This document shows, piece after piece, positions 1 to 9,165 of a DNA stretch of 64,000 bases (position 1 is the first letter of the stretch; every line of letters starts with the position of its first letter). The translations under genes and the position numbers were made by a program. Where the stretch lies: contig CAWHQZ010000002.1 of assembly GCA_963831645.1 (NCBI GenBank), positions 1-64,000 on the forward strand, read 5' to 3'. Source of the DNA: CAWHQZ01 sp963831645. Its GTDB lineage: Bacteria; Pseudomonadota; Alphaproteobacteria; Rhizobiales; Aestuariivirgaceae. The notes under the pieces were generated by a model. That model did not search any database. It was not told the DNA's origin and saw only the letters and a program-made list of their open reading frames with translations.

Positions 1-798
1 AGTCACGCCGGTGTAGCGGCGCGCGACCTGTTCGTAGCTGGTCGCGATCATTGTTTTGGAAGTCGGCGAATCCGGCAACGTGAAGGTCCTGACCGTCGTT
101 CAACCGGGATGCGAATAGGACCTCATCATGTTGCTTGACCAGCAGTTCACCCAATAAGTCCTGGCGGCGCGGCCTTCGGGATGTAAATATCGATCCATAT
201 ACTCTGGTTCCGTCCCGCTGTGATCGCAAAGGTCGGATGGAGCTCGAGCGGCGAGGCGATATCGGGATAGAGCTTGTTATGGTCCGGCCGGCTTATCCAG
301 CCGCCGCGATAGGAGCTGCGTGGCCCCTGGGGCAGTCGCAGTCGCTCCGGAACATGCCGCTCGTCATAGCTGTCGTCGGCCATGGGCTCAGGCCCGCGAT
401 CTCGAGATAACGGACGAAAAATAGCTCGATGTCACGGTTGACCCAGGCAAACAGATCGTCGTCGCCCTTCCCAGGCAGGGATTTGATGAGGAATGCGCCG
501 GGTCCGATCAACCTGTCGAATTGGACGGAGATCCAGGCGGCCGTGCGTTTCGCTGCCTCGAGGACAAGGTTGGCAGCAACCACCTCGTTGCGGGCACCGA
601 ACAGCCGAATATGCCTGCCGTCCCAAACTCGGTTTGTAACGGGTCGCCGTGGGTTCGCCGTTCTGATTTCCTCTTGCGTAACCTTGTCTGCTCCGCATCG
701 TCGCCCACGCTGCCAATATGGTACAATAGAACCGTGCCGGAGGAGTTCGACCCTTCCGCTGCACCAAGAGCTGCCAGCACGGCGATCAAAATCGTCAA
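1..798 (-). pseudogene. Degraded DUF4091-type glycoside-hydrolase-like gene, N-terminal part
   Basis: Reading the minus strand from 798 down to the window edge, recognisable pieces appear in changing frames. There is an ATG with a short hydrophobic leader (MTILIAVLAALGAA), then LFGARNEVVAANLVLEA near 620-560, VNRDIELFFVRYLEIAGL near 450-400, WISRPDHNKLYPDIASPLEL near 300-235, IWIDIYIPKAAPPGL near 190-155 and TLPDSPTSKTMIATSYEQVA near 85-35. This order (ARNE motif, an 'IPKDAPPG' segment, then 'LPDxPxxKT') resembles large secreted DUF4091 proteins, which are glycosidase-like. At least three frame changes separate the pieces and the gene runs off the left edge, so no function is expected unless the shifts are sequencing errors. 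The family call is from memory of motifs, not a search. Confidence 0.45.
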
Positions 799-995
799 TG
801 CACAAAAGAGGGAATCGAAATGATGCGTTCGCTCCTATATTTGTTATATTCTGCGTTGTGCTACAGGAGCGCAACCGAATAGCCGAGAATGCTTTCAGTG
901 AAGAGCGAAAATAGTCGTCGTTAACCAGCGATCGAGCCTCCCGGTCATGCGCCAGACCCGTGGCCTACCGGAGCTCGCTCGATAGCTCTCCCTCC

Positions 996-2737
996 ATGCT
1001 CATTCTCGGTGTCAACGCCTATCATGGCGATGCGGCCGCCGCGCTTCTCGTGGATGGCGAGCTAGTTGCTGCCGCCGAAGAGGAGCGGTTCAACCGCATC
1101 AAGCACTGGGCGGGCTATCCCCGCCGCCATACCCAACCTCGAGGTCGCTGGGGCCCGGCCTGGACCTGGATCACATCGCGATCGGCAAATCCGCACGCTC
1201 ATTTCCGCGACAAAGTGATCTTCTCGCTCACTCAACGTCCCAACCTCTCGTTTATTACCGATCGGTTCAAGAACATGCTCAGCGTGCGCGATCCGAAAGC
1301 GCACCTCGGCGCCGCGCTCGGCATCGACCCCAGGCGGAATCCACGCCGCAGTCGCACAACGTCGAACACCATCGAGCCCACATGGCCTCGGCCTTCTACG
1401 CCTCGCCGTTCGGCGAGGCTGCGGTGGTCTCAGTCGACGGCTTCGGCGACTTCGTGAGCACCATGTGGGCACGAGGTCGGGGCGGCGCGGGCTGGAATCT
1501 ATCCGGCGCGTCGGCTTCCCGCACTCTCTCGGCCTCCTACTACTCGGGGTTGTCGCAATACGTGGGCTTTCCAAAGTATGGCGACGAGTACAAGGTGATG
1601 GGCCTTTCTGCATACGCTCGCTGGTAACGATAAGATCAGGCGCATCGTGCGCGTTGCGGACAGCTCGTCAAGCTCGGGTTGGAATACTTCCAGCACCACA
1701 CCAAGGGCATTGCGATGACCTGGGAGGGCGAGCCGCGATATGACACGATCAACTCCTTGCGACTGTTCCGAGCTGCTTCAGCCACCGCGCACTCCCGATG
1801 CGGCGGGATGGAAGACCAGGTTCAAGGCGGTTGCCGCGTAGGTGCAGGCGGGGTTCGAGGAGGCTTATTTCGAGGTGCTCTTAACAGCGAAGAAACTCAC
1901 TGGTTCGCCACGATTGGCGCTCGCCGGCGGCTGTGCCCACAACAGCGTAGCGGCCGGCAAGATCGACCAAAGGCCTTTTCGAGGAAGTGTTTATCCAGCC
2001 GGCAGCCGGCGATGCGGGCACCTCGCTCGGCGCCGCCCTCTACTTGTTACCATCACCCCCGGCTTGGCCGCCCGCGGGAAGTTTCCGCCAGAACGCAGGG
2101 CCTCTTTCGGTCCGGGCGTATGGCCAGATTCCCAAGTGGAAGAGACCTTGCGCGGAGATAACGCCGTCTTCGAGCGTCTGCCGGACCAGACAGCTCCTGC
2201 CGCGTGTCGTGCGCGCGCTTATGGATGGCAAGGTCATCGGCTGGTTCCAGGGGCGGATGGAGTGGGGTCCTCGTGCCCTTGGCAACCGGAGCATCCTTGT
2301 CGACCCGCGCCGCCTGGACATGAAGGACGTCTTAAACCAACGCATCAAGCGACGCGAGAGTTTCCGCCCGTTCGCACCGGCGATCCCGCTCGAACGGGTC
2401 GGCGACTACTTTGAGCAAACCTACCCCGATCCGTTCATGACCAACGTCTACAAGATCAGGCCGGAAAGGCGCGCAGGAGAATCCCAGCAGTGACCCATAT
2501 CGATGGGACGGGGCGCCTTCAGACCGTAACCACTCAAGGAATCCGCGCTATCATGCGCTCATCACCGAGTTCGGTAGGCAGACTGGAACGCCAGTACTCC
2601 TGAACACTTCCTTCAACGAAACCGAGCCGATCGTGTGTACGCCCAAGGAGGCACTTGACTGTTTTGTTCGAACGAAGATGGATGTGCTGGTGATGGAGAA
2701 CGCTTATCTCGAGAAGGAACATCCTTCGAGAACGTAG
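996..2737 (+). pseudogene. Frameshifted carbamoyltransferase (NodU/CmcH family)
   Basis: The N-terminus MLILGVNAYHGDAAAALLVD, followed by AAEEERFNRIKHWAGYP, is the hallmark start of NodU/CmcH-type O-carbamoyltransferases, which use carbamoyl phosphate to modify sugars or antibiotics. Further family blocks follow in order: SVDGFGDFVSTMWARGRG (about 1430), YVGFPKYGDEYKVMGLSAYA (1558-1617), LALAGGCAHNSVAAGKI (about 1917), PAAGDAGTSLGAALY (2000-2045), GWFQGRMEWGPRALGNRSIL (2240-2298) and a C-terminal VLLNTSFNETEPIVCTPKEA (about 2600). They sit in different frames, with at least five shifts, so the gene cannot give a full protein as written. In a polysaccharide locus, as the nearby galE suggests, the enzyme would decorate a secreted sugar. 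The start is the ATG before LILGVNAYHGD. Confidence 0.8.
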
Positions 2738-2870
2738 ATCGCAATAGTGCGATAGAGACTGATGATGGGCCGCAAGCGCTGGTAAACGGATGTCAAATGC
2801 TTTCTCTTAGCCTGGATCACTGACAATGATCGCATGCGTTTCAGGCCGCTCTTTACCACACCAGTTAATT

Positions 2871-3005
2871 GGAGCTGTTAGGAGCGAGTTGCTCGCCGCA
2901 AACACGATCGTCGAAGGCAATACCGACGGCGACACTGCGAGCGAGTTCCAAATCCAGGTCGCTGGCACGCACATTCAGGCGGCCACTAACTTGAGCACTG
3001 CCTGA
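2871..3005 (+). pseudogene. Relic of an RTX/serralysin-type C-terminus
   Basis: One frame reads IVEGNTDGDTASEFQIQVAG, then THIQAATNLSTA and a stop at 3003-3005. The pattern 'VEGNxDGDxxxEFQIxVxG...xAxxL' is what is seen at the C-terminal end of secreted calcium-binding RTX and serralysin-like proteins, which carry a type I secretion signal there. No start codon, ribosome binding site or nonapeptide repeats precede it; upstream sequence up to 2737 belongs to the broken carbamoyltransferase. It is most simply the stub of a deleted secreted-protein gene. The match is short and the call is tentative. Confidence 0.35.
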
Positions 3006-3039
3006 GCGAGGCCTCCACTGACAAAAACGCGTCGAGGCA

Positions 3040-4034
3040 ATGCAGAAATTTACCAATATTCTAGTCACCGGAGGGGCCGGTTTCATCGGCAGTCACACGT
3101 GCAAGTCGCTCAAACTGCGCGGCTATCAACCCGTTGTCCTCGATAACTTGTCCAGGGGCCACGGTGAAATGGTGAAATGGGGCAAGCTCGTAGTCGGCGA
3201 CATCCGGGACACGTTGCTGGTATGCGAGATCCTGCGTGCTTACAATATCGATGCGGTGATGCACTTTGCGGCACTCGCCAACGTGGGAGAATCGATCAGC
3301 AAACCTGCCGACTACTACGATGTGAACGTTTGCGGCACCCTATCGGTTCTGAATGCCATGCGTGAACAGCGGGTGGGCGCAATTATTTTCTCAGCACCTG
3401 TGCGACCTATGGAATTCCGGCACTGGTGCCGGTCGACGAGACCGCTCCACAGCGGCCCATCAATCCCTACGGTCGGTCGAAGGTCGTGGCAGAAATAGCG
3501 CTGCGAGATTTCGCATCAGCCTACAGTATGCAGATTGGATCGCTACGCTATTTCAACGCTGCAGGAGCCGACGGCGATGGCGATCTCTATCAAAGAAGCG
3601 AATCATCGAGCCATCTCGTTCCGCTCGCCATCAAGGCGGCCTGCGGATTGACTGACCGCCTGGAAATCTTTGGAACCGATTATCCCACTCCCGACGGCAC
3701 CTGCATACGGGACTACATTCATGTCAGCGATCTTGCGCTTGGTCACATCTTGGCCCTCGAGGCGCTGCGTGCCGGCGCAGGTGAGCTGTTCTTAAATCTT
3801 GGAACCGGGCAGGGCCACAGCGTACGAGAAGTCGTCGACATGGTGGCGGAAGTCACCGGTCGAAAAGTTCCGGTCGCGAACGGTCACCGCCGTGAAGGAG
3901 ACCCGCCGGTTCTGATCGCCGACACCAGCCTGGCAAGCCGGATGCTGAATTTTCGCGCCTCACATTCCGACCTCAGAACGATCGTGAAGGATGCCTATGC
4001 GAGTGTCAAATCGGCCCATGGCCTGCCTCAATGA
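3040..4034 (+). pseudogene. galE: UDP-glucose 4-epimerase with one frameshift
   Basis: GalE interconverts UDP-glucose and UDP-galactose using bound NAD, supplying galactose for surface polysaccharides. The N-terminal half shows the Rossmann motif TGGAGFIGSH (residues 11-20) and MHFAALANVGESI. The second half carries the catalytic YGRSK motif (about 3470), then RYFNAAGAD, the substrate-loop IRDYIHVSDLA and NLGTGQGHSV. The two halves are in different frames. A single base is missing near 3393, where the conserved S-S-T-C-A-T-Y-G stretch should be read; restoring it gives a normal protein of about 331 residues. Everything else is intact, so this is either a very recent mutation or a sequencing indel. 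It lies downstream of the decayed carbamoyltransferase, which fits a polysaccharide locus. Confidence 0.85.
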
Positions 4035-4449
4035 CTTCGGCCCGACTGGAAGGCACGTCTAATAGCCGCGCCGCTGTTATCATGCTGTTGGGCCGTGTAT
4101 AGGCAAGAGGGCTTGGGATGAGTATGTGCCCCGCGCGATGCGCCGAAGCTATCAGGAAGGAGCACACGCTTAGGTAGGCCTGCAACGGGCGGAAAAGGCT
4201 ATGCAAATCACAGAATCCGGCGGCAGCGCCATTCAGGAATCTGTCGTTTGCCATGCCGGAGATAAGACGAGCTTATGTGCGTTTGCGTTCGCTTAAATGG
4301 CAGGGATCCCCGGGCCGGGAGCTCGATCCAGAAAACGCTGTATAGACCGGATCGCTCCTCCGCTACCATCTTTACAGCGGCTTTCTCATGAACTGATATG
4401 AGCCCCCGCTCAAAGGAAGACATCGGGAATTTTGTTTAGCAGGTAGGGT
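4035..4449. other. Intergenic stretch without a recognisable gene
   Basis: Between galE and the RloB gene I see no open frame with a ribosome binding site or familiar motif on either strand, and no hairpin followed by a T-run. It probably represents remnant DNA at the junction between the polysaccharide region and the defence genes. Confidence 0.4.
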
Positions 4450-5004
4450 CTACACTAGGCCTACAGCGTTTAAGAAGGCGCAAAGTTCCGCTTCTACAGT
4501 GCACGCCCGCCGTATGTCTTCTATGTCTATTCGCCTCGCGAGTGACTGCGCGGACATGCCTTTCTCGTAGTCAGCCCATTCCCGTTGCAATGCTGCGAGA
4601 CTGGCCCCCGCTGGCGGCCGGTGCCGTTCGCAGCCTTCGAGATGTCGCAACAGCAAAGCCTCATGGTCTGGCGTTTGCCAGATCGTGTGATCGATCCCGC
4701 CTCTACGCGCACATTCTGTGGCCTCTCGGTTCTTTTGAGCACTTCCAACATCAAGCAGCACAGCCTTAACGGCAAACGACGACCGCCTTTGTTCTAGATC
4801 GGCAATGATTGCAATGGCGCGCTGGATGAGTGTTAGGGGATTACCTGCCCCAGGCTGAAGCAGTTGAACGTGAACGTGAACATGAATACGTGGCTGCTCT
4901 TTGGCGATTCGTCCAATCAAGCCGCCATAGCCGACTTCACTCTCGCCTTCACACCCGAGGAAGATTGGACGCCGCGGTGGTATCTTTGGACCACGCCACC
5001 TCAT
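4450..5004 (-). CDS. rloB: RloB-family (Toprim-like) nuclease, partner of an OLD-type ATPase
   Basis: A 184-residue protein with the family signature near its start: FLGCEGESE at residues 15-23, the conserved acidic CEGxxE patch of RloB proteins. It is followed by VLLDVGSAQKN, where RloB/Toprim-like folds place a metal-binding Asp, and by DHEALLLRHLEG, matching the family's 'FE-x-LLL-x-H' segment. RloB proteins are found beside AAA ATPases in abortive-infection systems such as lactococcal AbiL, where the Toprim-like subunit is the presumed nucleic-acid-cutting effector. Its start codon overlaps the stop of the upstream ATPase gene by four bases (ATGA), so the two are translationally coupled. 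The usual second Asp of the D-x-D motif appears to be Gly here (D-V-G), which may weaken metal binding. Confidence 0.72.
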   Translation of the reverse strand: MRWRGPKIPPRRPIFLGCEGESEVGYGGLIGRIAKEQPRIHVHVHVQLLQPGAGNPLTLIQRAIAIIADLEQRRSSFAVKAVLLDVGSAQKNREATECARRGGIDHTIWQTPDHEALLLRHLEGCERHRPPAGASLAALQREWADYEKGMSAQSLARRIDIEDIRRACTVEAELCAFLNAVGLV

Positions 5005-6212
5005 CCGATTTGCGGTACGGCGCCGTACACTCCCGAAAGGTACTTCCGGTAGCGGTTATCCGTGCGCCGCACGTTCTGTATGTCCTGAAGGCCGTACACG
5101 CTCGTGCGGCCCTTCGTATCCTTCTCGCAAAAGAATACTTCCTCCTTCAATAAATCTTCGAGCAGCGACGCCGCGTGGCACGTAACCCAAAGCTGCGCTC
5201 TCTTTGGATTTCGCTTCTCGTCGTGGAACCAGCGGATGATCTCCGGCAACACCAGGGGATGAATCGAAATGTCGATCTCATCGATGAACGCGACGCCGCC
5301 TTGCTGCAAGCTAATGTGAAGCAGCGGAAAATACTTGATGAAGTTACGCGTACCGTGGCTCTCCAGCGCCCACGGCATCGCCTGTTGAAGCCCTTCATGC
5401 TCGAAGAGGGCCACCGGACCGGTAGGGGTCTGCTCGATGTGCATCCTGCGTATACCGAGATCGATGCGCTGAATCTCCCGGTTCAGGGCTTCCACCGAGC
5501 CGCTATTGGTCGCGTAATACCTGATCGCATCGAGGTCGGAAACGTCAGTACGGTCTATCAGAATATTGCCGACAATCGTTTGTGCCGCGTCACGCAACCT
5601 CAAAGAAGGCCTGTGATCGAACTGTGCAAGCGTCGAGATGAGGCTCGCGTTGTCCCGCACCTTGTCGATGACCATGGCGTATCCGGAAAGGGCGAACACT
5701 TTGCCCGCCTGGACCTTGTCGCCAGCCCTCTCAAAGACCCTTATCCACTTTCCCTTCCCATCGCTTCTCTGCTTGAGCGTCTCCGACCCCACAACGAGTC
5801 TGCTCTGAGCTTGCGCAATGACGACCTCATACCTCCACGTTCCGTAGGACGTGGTTTCGTTTACTTCCTCGATTCTCGGATCGAGGGGCCCGCTGAATTC
5901 AATGGCGAGACGAATGGGCTCTCTTTGGGCCTCAGCATCGTTGAACCGCTCGCACGGCAAAGTTGCATGGGGCGGCAGCTGAAAGGAGTTTTGCGTGAAC
6001 CACCCGATGAAGGCCAAGGCCTTCAGCACGGTTGATTTGCCGGACGCGTTGGGACCGAAGAAAGCCACGACCCGTGAAGCGCGTTCCCTTGATCCGGGGA
6101 AAAGCGGATCGAACCTGCCAGGCGCATCGGGCACTTTGTCCCCGACCCGCAGATCAATGACCTGTGGTTGGAGGATTGAGTAGAAGTTCTGTATCTCAAG
6201 CCGGTACAGCAT
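5001..6212 (-). CDS. rloA: OLD/RloA-type AAA ATPase of an AbiL-like defence pair
   Basis: A 403-residue ATPase starting with IxNFYS, typical of RloA/OLD-like ABC ATPases. Walker A is GPNASGKST at residues 53-61. Walker B FIDEIDISIHP at about 309-319 is followed by WVTCHAASLLEDLL, the H-loop region. Between them lies a variable arm with several substrate-sensing-like strands (about residues 100-290). These ATPases act as sensors or regulators of a partnered Toprim/RloB nuclease, as in AbiL and, more distantly, PARIS. The gene heads a two-gene operon with rloB and is transcribed away from the hypothetical gene at 6453, sharing an AT-rich intergenic region with it. The frame is intact, unlike many neighbours, so the pair may be functional. 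What it senses is unknown. Confidence 0.75.
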   Translation of the reverse strand: MLYRLEIQNFYSILQPQVIDLRVGDKVPDAPGRFDPLFPGSRERASRVVAFFGPNASGKSTVLKALAFIGWFTQNSFQLPPHATLPCERFNDAEAQREPIRLAIEFSGPLDPRIEEVNETTSYGTWRYEVVIAQAQSRLVVGSETLKQRSDGKGKWIRVFERAGDKVQAGKVFALSGYAMVIDKVRDNASLISTLAQFDHRPSLRLRDAAQTIVGNILIDRTDVSDLDAIRYYATNSGSVEALNREIQRIDLGIRRMHIEQTPTGPVALFEHEGLQQAMPWALESHGTRNFIKYFPLLHISLQQGGVAFIDEIDISIHPLVLPEIIRWFHDEKRNPKRAQLWVTCHAASLLEDLLKEEVFFCEKDTKGRTSVYGLQDIQNVRRTDNRYRKYLSGVYGAVPQIG

Positions 6213-6330
6213 TCCGTCAACTCTCGTTTTTCACGCACATAGTGTAGGCATATGCTCATACTTTTGCACGTTTTTCGTCAAAGTATGGAGCAAAAATAGT
6301 TTTGTAGACGATTTCCGGGTTTTTTTCAAC

Positions 6331-6358
6331 TTATCAATTGTATTATCCAATTTATATT
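6331..6358 (+). promoter_or_regulatory. Possible sigma70-type promoter for the 6392/6453 genes
   Basis: An AT-rich stretch stands out from the GC-rich surroundings. TTATCA at 6331-6336 and TATATT at 6353-6358 are separated by 16 bases, and a strong ribosome binding site (GGAGGAGG) follows at about 6379-6386. The -35 match is weak. Confidence 0.3.
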
Positions 6359-6391
6359 ACCAATTTGATACATAGGGTGGAGGAGGAAAAC

Positions 6392-6520
6392 ATGATCGCC
6401 AAGCGCTTAGAACTCAATTCTCGCCAAACACACAAACCGCGGAGAACCAGAGATGTTGGCGAGATTTCAGAAGCTCAGAGACACGGGCTTGCTTCCCAAG
6501 AGTCGGGGAAAGAATGCTGA
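6392..6520 (+). CDS. Short possible leader ORF overlapping the next gene
   Basis: The strongest ribosome binding site in the area, GGAGGAGG, lies six bases before the ATG at 6392, which opens a 42-codon frame (MIAKRLELNS...). It overlaps the start of the gene at 6453 in another frame. It may be a leader peptide, or the true N-terminus of the 6453 protein cut off by a base indel, given how many indels occur in this window. I recognise no domain. Confidence 0.3.
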   Translation: MIAKRLELNSRQTHKPRRTRDVGEISEAQRHGLASQESGKEC

Positions 6521-7001
6521 GGCGCTGACTGCCGCTCAGGTCGCTGTGTCCATCCTGTCGGTCGTGCCGCCCAAGCCCGGCTATGCTGGACTCGGCGCCG
6601 TGGTTCTCAAGGATATGCGTCCGGTCGGTGGTATCGATGCTTCTTTCGCCGGAGCAAACACTCTCGGAGAAGCCATCGCTATGCTCATCGAGTCACCTGG
6701 GCAGCTCGATCGATTTGCAGAGCTCCGCGTGTCAGAGGATGAGATCTTCACCAAAGCTCGCGGCTTAGCCGCAATTTGGTACCACGAGGACGGCAAGGAT
6801 CGCGTTGCCTATTTCGTCCACAAGACGGCGCTCATGCTCATGCAAAAAGGGGCAGAGCGAACATTCGACCCGAGAAGCCGGGTTTCACCGGTTATTACCG
6901 AGATGAGTTTCCTGCCAGTTCTGTTCCGCCGTATTGCGTGTGAGTTTGCTGAGGAACAGAGGCATCGATCACTCGTAAGCCGATATGCTCACACGAACTG
7001 A
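6453..7001 (+). CDS. Hypothetical protein of a mobile-element type
   Basis: A 182-residue soluble protein without signal peptide or membrane segment. The start KLRDTGLLPKSRGKNAE, followed by LTAAQVAVSILSVVP, reads as a small helical, possibly DNA-binding, domain similar to one I associate with hypothetical proteins of rhizobial integrative elements. The rest has no motif I know. A GGAG lies about nine bases before the ATG. It is divergent from rloA and could be a regulator of it or cargo of the element. The better ribosome binding site upstream at 6379 belongs to an overlapping frame, so the true N-terminus may be longer by about 20 residues if a base is missing. Confidence 0.5.
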   Translation: MLARFQKLRDTGLLPKSRGKNAEALTAAQVAVSILSVVPPKPGYAGLGAVVLKDMRPVGGIDASFAGANTLGEAIAMLIESPGQLDRFAELRVSEDEIFTKARGLAAIWYHEDGKDRVAYFVHKTALMLMQKGAERTFDPRSRVSPVITEMSFLPVLFRRIACEFAEEQRHRSLVSRYAHTN

Positions 7002-7321
7002 GCACCTTTCCATTCGAGCCGGCGCGGAGCGGGCACGTTCGTCACAATGCGGTACCTTGTCGTGACATGCGGCGGCGGCCCACATGGATTCAGGCATGGA
7101 GAATGAGGTCACCCGAAGATGGGAAAGTGTACTTAGTAGCTACCGCGACGAGATGGATCATGGGCAAGGATATCGAGATAGCGAGCGCTATTCCACAGAG
7201 GACTGCTAAAGCTAAACAAGGCTCGGCAAGTTTAGCGAGCTGGTAGTTCGACGTTGTACACAGACCAAGGTGCTTGGTACGCTGCTCTTCCGGAATGGGA
7301 CTTACTTTCCCTGACCACATG
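7002..7321. other. Intergenic stretch without a recognisable gene
   Basis: Between the 6453 gene and the degenerate 3' end of the recombinase I find no supported reading frame, RNA or repeat. It may contain one end of the mobile element, but no direct repeat that would define an attachment site is visible inside this window. Confidence 0.35.
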
Positions 7322-8774
7322 CTAGGGCAGGGGCGAACAGGAGCAAATAAAGGCAGTTGCGAGTCCCGCAACCACTGAAACCGACACTCCTGCACCAGGG
7401 GTGTCGGTTTTGTTCTTTTGGCCGGTGCGCGCGGTCCATTCGAGGATCGTGCCGAGGTCGCCGTGCAAGCGTGGCATCGATCTCGCCGCGCTTGGCGCCG
7501 GGGGTGAGCGTGATGCGCTCGATGAGACCACGAATGGCCTCAGCCGCCTCGTTGCGCTCCTGCGGGTGCCGGAGCGCTTCGGTAAGGCGCTCCACCTTGC
7601 GGCGGTAGATGCCGGCGACGTTCGGGTGAATGTCCGGGATGTCTACCGGAGCGCGTGAGAGGCGTTCCGTCAGCTCGTCCTGCTTGGCCTCCAGGTCGTG
7701 AAGGCGGGCCATGAGGGGACGGCTGTAGCCGCCGTCTTCGATGGCGGTGACGATCTCCTTGAGCTTCTTCTCGAAGTCGGCCAGCGCCTTGCGGTCGGCA
7801 TCGTCCGACGAACGCCGCTCGCGGTTGAGACGGTTGGTCTCCTCGGCATAGGCGTGCATGGCCTCGGCCGCGACCTCCGGCGCCATGAGGCGGTCGCGGG
7901 GTCCGTCCAGCATGCGCGCCTCCAGCGTCTCGCGGGCGATGGTCCGGCTGTTGGTGCAAGAGCCGTTCATGACGTGGTTTGAACAGGCGTAGCGGTCCTG
8001 GCCGCGCAAGGCGTAGGGACCGCCGCAGCATCCGCAGACCAGCAGGCCGGAGAGAAGCGAGCGCGGCCGGTGCGTGCCGTTCAATCGGTTGGCGTGAGCG
8101 GTGCGGGTGGCGGTGATGACGTTGGCATACTTGATCGCAAGCTCGCCCTGGCGTGCTTTGGCGGCCTGCCATAGCGCGTCATCGACGATGCGCAACTCTG
8201 GAACCTCGGTCGTGATCCACTTCTCGCCCGGATTGAGGCGCGAAACGCGCCTGCCGGTCGTCGGGTCCTTGACATAGCGCAGGCGGTTCCAGACGAGCTT
8301 GCCGACGTAAAGCTCGTTGTTGATGAGGCCGGTGCCGCGCGCGGCGTGGCCGCGCAAGGTGGAGTCGGTCCACAGCGCGCCATCGGGGCCGGGAACCTTT
8401 TCGCTGTTGAGGCGCCGCGCGATGGCGCGCGGGCTGATGCCGGCGCCGAACTCGCGGAAAGCGTGACGATCTGCACGCCCGCGAAGCGCAGATGCTTGAA
8501 CAGGGTCGCCACGTCGGCCTGATCGCGGCTCACCCGGTCCAACGCCTCGGCCAGCACCATGTCGAACACGCCGCGCTGGGCATCCTGCAAGAGTGCCTGC
8601 ACGCCCGGCCGCAGGATCGCGCTGGCGCCGGAAATGGCGGCGTCGTGGTAGGTGCCGACGATCTTCCACTTCTCCCCGCGCGGCATGTTCACGGCAGATA
8701 CGGAATTGGTCGTCGATGGCGGCGACGCTCTGGTTGTCGGACGAATAGCGGGCGTAGAGCGCAACCCTGGTCAT
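7322..8774 (-). pseudogene. Serine recombinase (resolvase/invertase type), deleted and frameshifted
   Basis: The N-terminus MTRVALYARYSSDNQSVAAI contains the catalytic serine (Y-S-S) of large serine recombinases. GTYHDAAISGASAILRPGVQ and DMVLAEALDRVSRDQADVATL continue the resolvase domain in another frame. The reading then jumps directly from GVQIVTLS to EFGAGISPRAIARRLN, so about 60 residues between the resolvase and recombinase domains are gone. The C-terminal half keeps the recombinase domain, a zinc ribbon (CGCCGGPYALRGQDRYAC) and a coiled-coil. The last codons need another frame change. The enzyme would have integrated or excised the surrounding element, but loss of the linker makes it inactive even if the frameshifts were errors. 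The ATG at 8774 follows the small gene at 8992. Confidence 0.8.
7381..7419 (+). terminator. Strong hairpin plus T-run inside the recombinase 3' end
   Basis: CCGACACTCCT (7381-7391) pairs with AGGGGTGTCGG (7397-7407) over 11 positions, one of them G-U, around a five-base loop, and is followed by TTTTGTTCTTTT. Read on the plus strand it is a rho-independent terminator facing the antisense side of the recombinase. The same bases encode the recombinase C-terminus (K-T-D-T-P-G-A-G). Confidence 0.5.
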
Positions 8775-8790
8775 CGTATCGTCTCCGTGG

Positions 8791-8992
8791 TCAGTCCTCG
8801 GGCGGCTCCGGCGGGCGATTGTCGTTGGCGGCACTCAGCCGCTCGAACGCCTCCCGCGCTATCTGCCGGCCGATCAAGCGGGCGATCCGCAGTACCGCCG
8901 CGTCGATCCGGGGCCGCGCCTCTGCATTGCCGTTGTCGTTCGGCTGCCGGCGGCTGTAAGTCGTCGGCCGCGCGATCCTCGTCCTCGATCAT
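8791..8992 (-). pseudogene. Small hypothetical gene upstream of the recombinase, frameshifted
   Basis: The start MIEDEDRAADDLQPPAAERQ is followed, after one frame change, by ARPRIDAAVLRIARLIGRQI and an ending AANDNRPPEPPED, with the stop at 8791-8793. Short proteins ending in 'ANDNRPPEPPED' that precede site-specific recombinases are common in rhizobial genomes. The function is unknown; it is probably co-transcribed with the recombinase, whose ATG lies 17 bases downstream. Confidence 0.45.
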
Positions 8993-9165
8993 CGCCGACC
9001 CTCGTCCAAGATAATTCCGGTCGAGAGCTCAGACGTGGGCTTGAGGCAACGCGCGGTCAATGGCAATATATCAATCCTATCAGTTGGTTAAAGGCGAGTG
9101 GAACGCACGTCGTCGCATTGCCGGCCATTTTCGGCGAAGCCAAAAATATTTGTTGGCGTGCTTCG

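Noticed and set aside
4300..4335. A stretch like a cloning polylinker (GGATCCCCGGG followed by GAGCTCG)
   Set aside because: It shares BamHI-SmaI and SacI-like sites with common vectors, but the intervening bases and both flanks differ and no vector sequence surrounds it. Chance in a GC-rich genome is more likely than contamination.
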